64,000 nucleotides of DNA from NCBI RefSeq assembly GCF_007991455.1, contig NZ_BJYJ01000013.1, positions 1 to 64,000 on the forward strand, in the 5' to 3' direction. This DNA is from Chryseobacterium hagamense (GTDB taxonomy: Bacteria; Bacteroidota; Bacteroidia; Flavobacteriales; Weeksellaceae). Position numbers and translations under genes: made by a program. Shown here one piece after another: positions 26,854 to 34,664 of the stretch. How positions within the stretch are numbered: the stretch's first letter is position 1; each line of letters opens with the position of its first letter. Below the pieces are notes generated by a model. The model searched no databases. It had not been told where the DNA came from and worked only from the letters and a program-made list of their open reading frames with translations.

Positions 26854-26861
26854 TAAATTTG
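26854..26861 (+). promoter_or_regulatory. Candidate -7 box directly before the lipoprotein start
   Basis: TAAATTTG with five bases to the ATG at 26867. If functional, the mRNA would be leaderless or nearly so. Confidence 0.35.
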
Positions 26862-26866
26862 TAAAA

Positions 26867-27328
26867 ATGAAAAAACCGTTACTTTTATTTGCCTTCTCAG
26901 CGCTAGCGCTTATTTCCTGTAAAGATGATGATATCCAAGCTTATGAAATGGATATGATGAAAGGCGATTGGAAGATTAGTAAAAAAGAAGTAATATCCGG
27001 AAAAGACGATAAAACCGCACTGAGCACCGAAGTTCCTACCGGATGCAGCGTCAGTGATAATTTAGAATTCAGGACCGATTATTATACTTCATTTACCACT
27101 TACGGCGGAACGGGAACCAACTGCCAGGTGGCTTCAAAGCTTGAAGGAACCTATACCTACAATTCTGAAACAAAAGACCTGGTGGTTACCTATAAGAACA
27201 ACAGTGCGGTAAGTTACCGGATCGTGGTGCTAACCAGTTCTGAAATGAGGATCAAACAGATGTCCGGTAATATCGATCAGAACGGAGATACGATAGTTGA
27301 TGCAGAATACATTACCTACAAAAGATAA
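26867..27328 (+). CDS. Lipocalin-like lipoprotein
   Basis: 153 residues from the ATG at 26867, which gives a signal peptide with lipobox LISC (Cys19); the longer upstream frame has no such logic. The mature start KDDDIQ is acidic. The pattern GDWKISKKEVISGKDD near the mature N-terminus is the GxW opening of lipocalin-like Bacteroidetes lipoproteins, and the protein at 28658 shares it (GNWRPVSEKAISGKNG). Ligand unknown. It ends at a clear terminator. Confidence 0.82.
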   Translation: MKKPLLLFAFSALALISCKDDDIQAYEMDMMKGDWKISKKEVISGKDDKTALSTEVPTGCSVSDNLEFRTDYYTSFTTYGGTGTNCQVASKLEGTYTYNSETKDLVVTYKNNSAVSYRIVVLTSSEMRIKQMSGNIDQNGDTIVDAEYITYKR

Positions 27329-27334
27329 AAGCAG

Positions 27335-27360
27335 ACTCCCGAAACAATCGGGAGTTTTTT
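27335..27360 (+). terminator. Intrinsic terminator
   Basis: ACTCCCGA, loop AACAA, TCGGGAGT, then TTTTT. Confidence 0.88.
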
Positions 27361-27406
27361 AATAAAATGAACAAGAAAATTTAATATACTCTAAAATTAT
27401 TAAACA

Positions 27407-28060
27407 ATGAAGAAGATGTTATCAGCATTTTTACTGCTGACCTTTTCCCTGTTCTTTTCACAGGAAAAACCAATGTTCTGGCAGGACATCCAGCATTTTA
27501 AGAAACTGGATCAGGAAAACCCTCCGGCAAAAAATGCCATCCTTTTACTGGGCAGTTCCTCATTTACGAAATGGACGGATGTCGCCAGCTATTTCCCGGA
27601 TAAAACCATTATCAACAGAGGCTTCGGAGGATCCAGGCTGACGGACCTCAACTTTTATGCGAATGATCTCCTGAATTCTTATCAGCCCAAACAGATCATC
27701 ATCTACTGCGGTGAAAACGATTTTGCAGACAATGCCCTGCTGAAAGCGGATGTTGTGGTTGACCGGTTTAAAACGTTCTATAAAAAAGTCAGGACTAAAT
27801 TTCCGGCTATTGAAGTGGATTATATTTCCATCAAGTATTCTCCAAGCCGCGAAAATCTCTGGCCGCAGATGAGGGAAGCCAATAAGAAAATCGCCGCCTT
27901 TATGAAAAAACAGCCGCGGTCAAAATTTATTGACATTACCAAAGTTATGCAGGATAAGAACGGAAACGTACGACAAGAGCTTTTTGTGGAAGATATGCTC
28001 CATATGACCCCGGAAGGCTACCGATTATGGACGTCGGTTATGAAACCTTACATGAAATAA
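27407..28060 (+). CDS. Secreted SGNH/GDSL-type hydrolase
   Basis: 217 residues with signal peptide MKKMLSAFLLLTFSLFFSQ. Block I is LLGSSSF with nucleophile Ser51 (GSS in place of GDS), block II includes Gly74 (GFGGSR), block III is GEND with Asn104 and block V is DMLH with Asp196/His199. All four SGNH residues are present. Members are esterases or carbohydrate acetylesterases in the periplasm or outside; the substrate is not evident. The next gene starts one base after the stop. Confidence 0.9.
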   Translation: MKKMLSAFLLLTFSLFFSQEKPMFWQDIQHFKKLDQENPPAKNAILLLGSSSFTKWTDVASYFPDKTIINRGFGGSRLTDLNFYANDLLNSYQPKQIIIYCGENDFADNALLKADVVVDRFKTFYKKVRTKFPAIEVDYISIKYSPSRENLWPQMREANKKIAAFMKKQPRSKFIDITKVMQDKNGNVRQELFVEDMLHMTPEGYRLWTSVMKPYMK

Positions 28061-28061
28061 G

Positions 28062-28532
28062 ATGGAACGGCCTGCTAAAGAACTGCCTATTTACAAAAAG
28101 GCTCAGGAAATATTCAAAACGGTAAAGATTATCACGGATCTGTTTCCTGAAGACAACCAATATCTCCAAAGCATCAAAATGCAGATTCTTGAAGACAGCA
28201 TGATAATTCAGGCTAAAATTTCCGGTGCCGAAGCTGTAAAGCTTTATGATATTAAAATGGAAAATGCCGCAATTATCCGTAAAGCGGCAAGGGATATTAT
28301 GGTCAGCGGCAATAATCTTGAAATGTTCGGTTTTGCAGATGCCAAATATTATAAGCTGATCCGGAACCTCATTGAAGAATTCAGGATCTTGTTTGTCGAT
28401 TGGGTAGCAGGATTCAATCCGAAACATTTTATTGTGGACGACTGGGGACTTTTCAATCCGCCGGGGATTACACCCGATTACATTCAACGTGACGACGAAC
28501 TCAATTTTCTTGATGAAGATAATGAGGGATAA
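28062..28532 (+). CDS. Helical protein, four-helix-bundle (Avd/IVP-like) resemblance
   Basis: 156 residues, no signal peptide. Four amphipathic helices can be traced over residues 5-115 (ELPIYKKAQEIFKTVKIIT opening), similar in size and opening motif to the 23S-rRNA intervening-sequence / diversity-retroelement accessory (Avd) four-helix bundles. The last 40 residues are acidic and unstructured. It follows the SGNH gene after one base, so the two are co-translated. No reverse transcriptase or template repeat is nearby, so a retroelement role is unsupported. Confidence 0.6.
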   Translation: MERPAKELPIYKKAQEIFKTVKIITDLFPEDNQYLQSIKMQILEDSMIIQAKISGAEAVKLYDIKMENAAIIRKAARDIMVSGNNLEMFGFADAKYYKLIRNLIEEFRILFVDWVAGFNPKHFIVDDWGLFNPPGITPDYIQRDDELNFLDEDNEG

Positions 28533-28540
28533 ATAAAATA

Positions 28541-28577
28541 AAAAAGGCTGTTTCATAAGTAATGAAGCAGCCTTTTT
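28541..28577 (+). terminator. Intrinsic terminator
   Basis: GGCTGTTTCA / TGAAGCAGCC with one mismatch, loop TAAGTAA, then TTTTT. Confidence 0.85.
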
Positions 28578-28600
28578 ACTTTTCAGCCGGTCTTAAAGAT

Positions 28601-28608
28601 TAATTTTG
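28601..28608 (+). promoter_or_regulatory. Candidate -7 box
   Basis: TAATTTTG, 49 nt before the lipoprotein ATG and directly after the upstream terminator. Confidence 0.5.
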
Positions 28609-28657
28609 AAGAAGCTGTTTTTTTCCTTTTCTTTGCATCCTAAAATTAATATCAACC

Positions 28658-29092
28658 ATGAAAAAGCTATTATTTCTCGCCGTATCGGCAGGTTTCATTT
28701 TTACTTCATGCAGTAGCGATGATGACGTAGATTCCAACTCCATCGTAGGTAACTGGCGGCCGGTAAGCGAAAAAGCCATCTCCGGAAAAAACGGAAGCAC
28801 GCTTTACAACGATCCTCATTCTTCCTGCTATAAAAAAAGCACCATTAATTTCAAGCCGGACAATACCGTATCCAGTACGCTCTATGATGAAAATTCAGGC
28901 GGAAACTGCGAAAATTACGGAACTGAAACCTATTCTTATTCTTATGATGCCGCAAAAATGCAGCTGACGGTTGATGGTGACGTTAGCGAAGTGGTCCTGC
29001 TCAACCAGAAGGAGCTTCATTTCGTAAGCGACTATGACGATGTAAACGGTGATGGTGTAGATGACAAAATTATTCTTGTATTCGCAAGATAA
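28658..29092 (+). CDS. Lipocalin-like lipoprotein, paralogue of the gene at 26867
   Basis: 144 residues. Signal peptide with lipobox FTSC (Cys17) and acidic mature start SSDDDVDSN. The lipocalin-like opening is VGNWRPVSEKAISG, then eight or so strands and a final DDKIILVFAR. A Cys pair (HSSCYKK and GNCENYG) also occurs at similar spacing in the paralogue. A calcium-like DVNGDGVDD loop lies near the C-terminus. Single gene with its own promoter and terminator. Confidence 0.82.
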   Translation: MKKLLFLAVSAGFIFTSCSSDDDVDSNSIVGNWRPVSEKAISGKNGSTLYNDPHSSCYKKSTINFKPDNTVSSTLYDENSGGNCENYGTETYSYSYDAAKMQLTVDGDVSEVVLLNQKELHFVSDYDDVNGDGVDDKIILVFAR

Positions 29093-29095
29093 CAG

Positions 29096-29128
29096 AAACA
29101 CCCGGAAATTTCCGGGTGTTTGTTTTTT
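29096..29128. terminator. Bidirectional terminator between convergent genes
   Basis: AAACACCCGGAAA / TTTCCGGGTGTTT, a near-perfect 26-bp palindrome with T run on one side. Confidence 0.88.
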
Positions 29129-30479
29129 ATTTCTTTTTCTTGGATTTTGATATCGCTTTCTGCTGTGCCCGGTTGGCTCCGAACTTTTTCGGCGCTTTCC
29201 TCTTGGATGGTCCGCCCCAGTTTTCTTTGGTATTCTTTGCTTTTTTCTCATGAAAGGCGCCGCCACCGTCACCGATTTTTACCATCGCAGGATTTTTCAT
29301 GACAATCTGATCTTCTTCGGAAGCAATCTTCTTCGGATTGATCTTCACTTCCTCAGGGAAATCAATGTATCTGAGTTCCTTATCCATCAGCAATTCGATA
29401 TCCAGTGCTAAAGTCTCCTCTTTTTTCGTAACGAAAGTCACTGCCTTACCGTCCTTGTCTGCCCTACCCGTTCTACCGATCCGGTGGATATACTGCTCAG
29501 GGATATCAGGCGTTTCAAAATTGATGACGTGGGTAATATCCGAAATATCCAGACCTCTGGCCATAACATCCGTTGTGATCAGTCCCTTGATTTCTTCCTG
29601 CTCAAAACGTTTCATCGCTTTCAGCCTGTAGTTCTGGGATTTATTGGAGTGGATCACATCGAACTGCTCAGGGAAAAGTTCATCGATTTTTGTAAACAGG
29701 AGATCTGCATTTTTCTTGTTATTGGTAAAGATCAATACCTTGGACATATCGGCATCGGTTTTCAGCAGATGTTCCAGTAAATTGATCTTGGTATTGAAAT
29801 TCTCGACTTTATAGGCCGTCTGCTCGATTTTCTCAAGCGGCGTTCCCGATTTGGCGAGGGAGATTTCAATGGGGCCTGCAAAATACGTATCCAGCATTTC
29901 GTCTACTGCATCGGTCATGGTCGCGGAAAAAAGAATATTCTGCCTTTTGTCCTTCATCATTTCAAAGATGTGGGTCAGCTGCGGTCTGAAACCAAGGTTC
30001 AGCATTTCGTCAAACTCATCAATAATCAGCTTCTGGACCTCTTTCAGGGAAATGGCATTGTCGATGGCGAGATCCATTACCCTTCCCGGCGTTCCGATCA
30101 GGATATCGCATCCGTTATCGAAAAGCAGCTTCTGGGTATTGATGTTTTTACCTCCGTAAATTCCGATCACTCTTGCAGTAATATTTTCCGTCAGTTTTTC
30201 TACGATTTCCGTTACCTGAACCACGAGCTCCCTTGTAGGAACCAGCACCAGGACGGTTGGATTCCCGGATTTGTTGTATTTCCAGGTTTTCAATACCGGT
30301 AAAAGATAAGCCAGTGTTTTACCGGTCCCGGTTTGTGCAATCCCCATAACATCGCGTCCGGAAAGAATCGGCCCGATACTTTTCTCCTGAATCGGAGTGG
30401 GCTCAAATAAATTCAGGTCTGCTAAAACATCAAGAATTTTAACCGGAAGGTCAAAATCTGCAAAAGTGAGTTGTTCCAT
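29127..30479 (-). CDS. DEAD-box family ATP-dependent RNA helicase (DEFD variant)
   Basis: 450 residues. Motifs in order: Q motif PTPIQ (28-32), Walker A AQTGTGKT (48-55), PTREL (81-85), TPGR (130-133), motif II DEFD (154-157), SAT and HRIGRTGR. The third residue of motif II is Phe instead of Ala, an oddity that does not touch the catalytic Asp/Glu. The tail after residue 360 is Lys-rich and ends in SKKKK, typical of rRNA-binding tails. Likely role: ribosome assembly or mRNA decay. A TATCTTTG box ends 4 nt before the ATG. Confidence 0.93.
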   Translation of the reverse strand: MEQLTFADFDLPVKILDVLADLNLFEPTPIQEKSIGPILSGRDVMGIAQTGTGKTLAYLLPVLKTWKYNKSGNPTVLVLVPTRELVVQVTEIVEKLTENITARVIGIYGGKNINTQKLLFDNGCDILIGTPGRVMDLAIDNAISLKEVQKLIIDEFDEMLNLGFRPQLTHIFEMMKDKRQNILFSATMTDAVDEMLDTYFAGPIEISLAKSGTPLEKIEQTAYKVENFNTKINLLEHLLKTDADMSKVLIFTNNKKNADLLFTKIDELFPEQFDVIHSNKSQNYRLKAMKRFEQEEIKGLITTDVMARGLDISDITHVINFETPDIPEQYIHRIGRTGRADKDGKAVTFVTKKEETLALDIELLMDKELRYIDFPEEVKINPKKIASEEDQIVMKNPAMVKIGDGGGAFHEKKAKNTKENWGGPSKRKAPKKFGANRAQQKAISKSKKKK

Positions 30480-30483
30480 TTTG

Positions 30484-30491
30484 CAAAGATA
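30484..30491 (-). promoter_or_regulatory. Candidate -7 box for the helicase gene
   Basis: TATCTTTG on the minus strand, four bases before the start codon; this implies a leaderless or very short 5' end. Confidence 0.5.
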
Positions 30492-30624
30492 GGCAATTAA
30501 TTTTTTAATGTTTAAAAATCTAAAATGCAGAGACTGTGTAGATTTATTTAACCCTAGTTCATGATCTCAACAATGCATCAGTTAAAGTTGAAAGATGCAA
30601 CAGAAACTTCCCTTTGATTTATCA

Positions 30625-30697
30625 GATGGTACACTTACGGCGTGCTTCTCATCCTTCCCTTATAATTGCTACACAGATGATATTCCTACGGAATAAG
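30625..30697 (+). repeat. Direct repeat B, copy 1
   Basis: Shared blocks with copy 2: CAGATGGTACAC, GGCGTGC, GCTACACAG and ATATTCCTACGGAATAAGG; the last forms a small hairpin (ATTCC/GGAAT). Confidence 0.65.
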
Positions 30698-30964
30698 GAT
30701 TGTGAGGGTTGATCTTACATTGGATCTAAACTTTAAATCTAAAAATTTATCCTAAAGATCTTGCATATTACGCAGATTTCATCTTGAAGGATTAAGAATA
30801 TCATCACTAATCTATTCTTCTAAAGATAAGCAATAACACATTTTCCGGCATTCATAGTTGCCATTAAAACGGGTTGGCTCCGGAGGCGCAACATCTGTGT
30901 AGTTAAAGTTCAAGCCGTTATAGCACAACTCCAGCGGAGTTCTATCTTTTTATAGCCAACGTTC

Positions 30965-31041
30965 AGATAGCATACCTGTGGCGTGCCTTATTTAACCTTT
31001 ATTGTGGCTACACAGTTAATATTCCTATGGAAAAAGAATTT
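30965..31041 (+). repeat. Direct repeat B, copy 2
   Basis: Shared blocks with copy 1: CAGATAGCATAC, GGCGTGC, GGCTACACAG and ATATTCCTATGGAAAAAG. Confidence 0.65.
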
Positions 31042-31098
31042 GAGAATGATGGTTACCACTGACTTTAACCAATACACACAAATAAACCAGTCCGCAAT

Positions 31099-32766
31099 TT
31101 ATTTCCTCGTAATTCTCAGCAGAATCACAATGATTAAAAACACGGAAAAAATAAAACCCAATACCGCTGCCAAAGACAGTTCGCCGATCCTCGGTCCTGT
31201 TTCCGAGACAAAAACGATGGCGGTAGCAATGATGTTGGCACCGAGAACCATAGCCAATATCAGGCTGACGATGCTGGATTTGATCAGCTGGTTGGTTTTT
31301 TCGATATTTTTGATCTCACTGGAAACCGTAAATTTATTTTCATCCAGCTTCTGCAGGACGGAGCGCAGTTCTTTCGGGATCTCATCCACATTATCCGTGA
31401 ACATCATCATCCGGTCCATTCCTGTTTTCATCAGGTTTTTGGGACTTATTTTCCTGGCAAATATTTTTCGGGTGTACGGATGCAGGCTCTTCACCACATC
31501 AAGATCCGGATTAATGGTTCTTCCGACGCCTTCAATCAGTCCGATTCCTTTAAACAGAAGATAAAAATAATCCGGCATATACAGGCGGTTGTCCTTTAAG
31601 ACATCTTTCATCTTGTTGATGATCGCCTGGGGGTTAATTTCCTTTAATGAGGTGCTGTGGACAAAGTTCAGGATGTCCTCCACATCGGCTTCGAACCTTT
31701 TTTCATCGGGGATCTGGTAGCTGACGGCCATTTTTTTAAGGTGACGGACGATTTTATGCGGGTTCTTAGCAACGAAACTGACGATGAGATTCTCGAGAAT
31801 TTCCTTATCATTGGGCGGAATTTTCCCGACTGCGCCGAAATCGATGAAGACTACTTTTCCATCCTTTTTCACCAGGATATTCCCGGCATGCGGATCGGCA
31901 TGGAAAAATCCGTAGTCCAGGATCTGCGAAACGAAAAGCCTTAAGCCCGCTTCGGAAACAGGGATGGGGTCAAGATGATATTTCAGAAGCGTGGCGGTAT
32001 CCGTTATCTTGATCCCGTCGATAAACTCCATGCACAGGATATTGTTGTTACAAAGTTCCTCATATACTTTCGGTACATAGGTTTCTTTGCTGTTTTTGAA
32101 ATTCCTTCTGAATTGAAGGATGTTTTCTTTTTCATTGATTAAGGACACTTCCTCCAGCAAAGATTTTTCAAAAGTGGAAATGGCCTGCTTCAGGTTCAGC
32201 TTTTCACCGATTTCGGAATAGGAAGACACCAGCTTTTCCAGATCTTTGATGAGCAGCAGATCATCTTCAATCAATGTCTGTACGTCAGGCTTCTTAATTT
32301 TCAGAATAACGTCGGTTCCATCAATCAGCACGGCTTTGTAAACCTGTGCAATGGAAGCTGTGGCCAATGGTTGTTTATGAATATCGGCAAAGTAATCTCT
32401 GACAGAAATATTGAATTCATTTTCCAGGATCTCCTCCACATTCATTTCCACCGTTTCCACTTTGTCCTGAAGCTTCTGCAGCTCCCGGATCAGCTCAGGC
32501 GGCAGCAGGTCTTCCCGGTTGCTGAAGGTCTGGCCCAGTTTCACAAAGGTAGGCCCAAGTTCTTCCAGCACCAGCCGTATCCTTTCGTAGACCGTGCCTC
32601 TGGAAACCGCTTCATCGGTATTCTCCGGAGCTTCCGCTTTATTTCCGCCGTTCATGCGGGCCAGCATATCTTTAAAGCCGTATTTGCTCAACACGGAAAT
32701 CAGTCTGGCGGATCTCTTTAATTTTCTTTGCTGCTTATCAAACATATCCCTGAAATGTAAGTGCAA
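31099..32766 (-). CDS. ABC1/UbiB-family atypical kinase
   Basis: 555 residues. The family KxGQ motif is FVKLGQ (about 74-79), the Ala-rich nucleotide loop is ASIAQVYKA, and the metal site is FIDFGAVG. Two C-terminal hydrophobic helices (starting SIVSLILAMVLGANIIA and LSLAAVLGFIFSV) anchor it to the membrane. UbiB-type proteins act as ATPases that help extract lipid-soluble quinone precursors; in menaquinone-using flavobacteria the exact role is unclear. Met8 (32745) is an alternative start. Single gene. Confidence 0.9.
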   Translation of the reverse strand: MHLHFRDMFDKQQRKLKRSARLISVLSKYGFKDMLARMNGGNKAEAPENTDEAVSRGTVYERIRLVLEELGPTFVKLGQTFSNREDLLPPELIRELQKLQDKVETVEMNVEEILENEFNISVRDYFADIHKQPLATASIAQVYKAVLIDGTDVILKIKKPDVQTLIEDDLLLIKDLEKLVSSYSEIGEKLNLKQAISTFEKSLLEEVSLINEKENILQFRRNFKNSKETYVPKVYEELCNNNILCMEFIDGIKITDTATLLKYHLDPIPVSEAGLRLFVSQILDYGFFHADPHAGNILVKKDGKVVFIDFGAVGKIPPNDKEILENLIVSFVAKNPHKIVRHLKKMAVSYQIPDEKRFEADVEDILNFVHSTSLKEINPQAIINKMKDVLKDNRLYMPDYFYLLFKGIGLIEGVGRTINPDLDVVKSLHPYTRKIFARKISPKNLMKTGMDRMMMFTDNVDEIPKELRSVLQKLDENKFTVSSEIKNIEKTNQLIKSSIVSLILAMVLGANIIATAIVFVSETGPRIGELSLAAVLGFIFSVFLIIVILLRITRK

Positions 32767-32843
32767 TTTAATTCAAAAATTATTCCTGGCAGAACTTAAA
32801 TTTTTATAGCAAATGTTAAATAAAATGTAATTATTTTCCCAAA

Positions 32844-32875
32844 TTGAGTTTATATGATGATTTTTTTTAACTTTA
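32844..32875 (+). promoter_or_regulatory. Promoter of the bacteriocin-like peptide gene
   Basis: TTG at 32844-32846 and TAACTTTA at 32868-32875 with 21 nt between. The -7 box differs from consensus in its last base. Confidence 0.45.
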
Positions 32876-32915
32876 CATTCACCAAACAGTGAAACTAACC
32901 TATAAAATTATTAAA

Positions 32916-33071
32916 ATGAAAAATTTAAAGAAAGTATCAAGATCAGAAATGAAAAGTATTTCAGGAGGCGGAATTATTACAAACTGCTCGAATAAATGCT
33001 GTCCGGATGACGGAAGACCAAGATGTCCAAGACTGATTTGCCCTGCAGTGGTTTGTCCGCAGGTATTATAA
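32916..33071 (+). CDS. Bacteriocin-like peptide with double-glycine leader
   Basis: 51 residues from the ATG at 32916; an upstream in-frame ATG at 32889 lacks the family start. The leader MKNLKKVSRSEMKSISGG ends in a double glycine, the cleavage mark for C39-peptidase exporters. The core is Cys- and Pro-rich (CSNKCCPDDGRPRCPRLICP), with six cysteines. Many Chryseobacterium genomes carry such 'bacteriocin-like' peptides. No exporter, maturase or immunity gene adjoins, so it is an orphan precursor. It has its own promoter and a terminator 25 bp after the stop. Confidence 0.8.
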   Translation: MKNLKKVSRSEMKSISGGGIITNCSNKCCPDDGRPRCPRLICPAVVCPQVL

Positions 33072-33093
33072 GCGCTGCAACACAGGTAAAATT

Positions 33094-33126
33094 AAAGGCT
33101 GTCCGAATTTTTCAGACAGCCCTTTG
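33094..33126 (+). terminator. Intrinsic terminator of the peptide gene
   Basis: GGCTGTC / GACAGCC with an 11-base loop, followed by CTTTGTG, a weak T run. Confidence 0.7.
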
Positions 33127-33164
33127 TGTACCAACCCATTACAGGTTTTTAAAATCGGTATTGA

Positions 33165-34664
33165 TTATTTCAGGTAAGTTTCGTACAGATCCTGCCGGCG
33201 GTCTTTCATCACCTGAACGGACCCATGATGGTGCAGGTCTTTAAGCAGATTCAGATCGACGTCAACGATCAGGGTCATCTCCGTATTCGGAGTGGCCTCC
33301 CCTTTGACGGCATTCGACGGAAAGGCAAAATCCGACGGGGTGAATACGGCCGCCTGCCCGAACTGGATGTCCATATTATTCACTCCCGGAAGATTCCCGA
33401 CACAGCCCGCAATGGCTACATAACACTCATTTTCAATGGCCCTCGCTGCCGCACAGTGGCGAACACGCATGTATGCATTCTGCGTATCGGTAAGATATGG
33501 CACAAAAAGAATTTTCATTCCCTGATCTGCCAGGATTCTCGGCAGTTCCGGGAACTCCACATCATAACAGATCACCAGTCCTATTTTCCCGCAGTCGGTA
33601 TCAAAGACCCGGATCTCGTTCCCCCCTTTCATTCCGTAATATTTTCTTTCATTCGGGGTGATGTGGATCTTGCGGTATTCATCTACCCTACCATCGCGGT
33701 GAAGAAGGTAGCTGACATTATACAGATCGTTGTTTTCGAACACAGGCATGCTTCCGGAAATGATATTCACATTATAGCTGATGGCCAGATCGGAGATTCT
33801 CATCCTGATTTCTTCCGTGAGTTTGGCCAGCTCAATCATGCTGTCCCGCTCCGAAAGCTTATTGAACGGCGCCAGCAAAGGGGTGTTGAACAATTCGGGA
33901 AAGAGGACGAAATCCGCTTTGTAATCGCCCATAACATTCACGAAGAATTCCACCTGCTCGTAAAAGGCATCGATGTCCTTGAAATGGCGCATCTGCCACT
34001 GCACCAGCCCCAACCGGATGATGCTGTCCTGCATCGTTGTGTTTTTCTTGCTGTAGTAAATGTTGTTCCATTGCAGCAATACCGCATTTTCACCGGAAGA
34101 TTCGTCTTCCGGAAGATAGCCTTTCAGTACCTTGATCGGCAGGAAGTTATTGGAAAGCTGGAATGACAGTACGGGATCATAAATTTCTTTATCCCGGACT
34201 TTCCGGATGTATTCCCTCGGGGAGAGGTCGGTGTGTTTGTAGTAATTCGGGATTCTGCCTCCCAGGATAATAGACCGCAGGTTCAGCAGTTCGCAGAGTT
34301 CTTTCCGGGCATCATACAGCCTTCTTCCCAGCCGGAGTTCCCTGAATTCAGGATCCACAAACACTTCGATTCCATACAGGACGTTTCCCGTGGAAATATG
34401 GGTATTGAACGTATAATTTCCCGTAATATCGCTGTAGGTATGGTCGTCACCGAATTCCTCGTAATTAACGATAATCGATAAGGCTACGGCAGCGAGTTTC
34501 CCGTCTACCGTAATGCAGATCTGCCCCTTTGGAAAAATGGTGGTCAGCTTTTCAATGCTTTTCTTTGACCAGACGTATTCCGACATCTGCGGGTAGGCCC
34601 TCTTCATGGTCTCTACCAGTTCCGGATAATCGGCTACGGTGAGCGCTCTTGTTTCTATTTGCAT
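33165..34664 (-). CDS. GNAT acetyltransferase-nitrilase fusion protein
   Basis: 499 residues in two domains. Residues 1-180 are a GNAT fold (ELRLGRRLYDAR at 109-120 is the acetyl-CoA loop). Residues 215-495 are a carbon-nitrogen hydrolase with the full triad Glu257 (LFPELF), Lys332 (YRKIHI) and Cys366 (VICYDVEFPE). This is an established fusion architecture whose substrate is unknown; an amide hydrolysed or acylated by the two halves is a reasonable inference. Single gene. Confidence 0.93.
   Translation of the reverse strand: MQIETRALTVADYPELVETMKRAYPQMSEYVWSKKSIEKLTTIFPKGQICITVDGKLAAVALSIIVNYEEFGDDHTYSDITGNYTFNTHISTGNVLYGIEVFVDPEFRELRLGRRLYDARKELCELLNLRSIILGGRIPNYYKHTDLSPREYIRKVRDKEIYDPVLSFQLSNNFLPIKVLKGYLPEDESSGENAVLLQWNNIYYSKKNTTMQDSIIRLGLVQWQMRHFKDIDAFYEQVEFFVNVMGDYKADFVLFPELFNTPLLAPFNKLSERDSMIELAKLTEEIRMRISDLAISYNVNIISGSMPVFENNDLYNVSYLLHRDGRVDEYRKIHITPNERKYYGMKGGNEIRVFDTDCGKIGLVICYDVEFPELPRILADQGMKILFVPYLTDTQNAYMRVRHCAAARAIENECYVAIAGCVGNLPGVNNMDIQFGQAAVFTPSDFAFPSNAVKGEATPNTEMTLIVDVDLNLLKDLHHHGSVQVMKDRRQDLYETYLK

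Larger units (their letters stand above)
30480..31098. other. Gene-free interval built of small repeats
   Basis: No gene. It contains a roughly 75-bp direct repeat (30625-30697 and 30965-31041), an inverted partial copy near 30868-30905 and a small hairpin ACTCCAGCGGAGT at about 30929. Confidence 0.65.

Noticed and set aside
28062..28532. Diversity-generating retroelement accessory gene
   Set aside because: No reverse transcriptase, template/variable repeat pair or C-type lectin target is in the neighbourhood.
33225..34166. Long open frame on the plus strand (313 codons) opposite the GNAT-nitrilase gene
   Set aside because: The minus-strand frame has complete domain motifs and catalytic triad; the opposite translation is His/Arg-rich with no recognisable domain, a typical antisense shadow.
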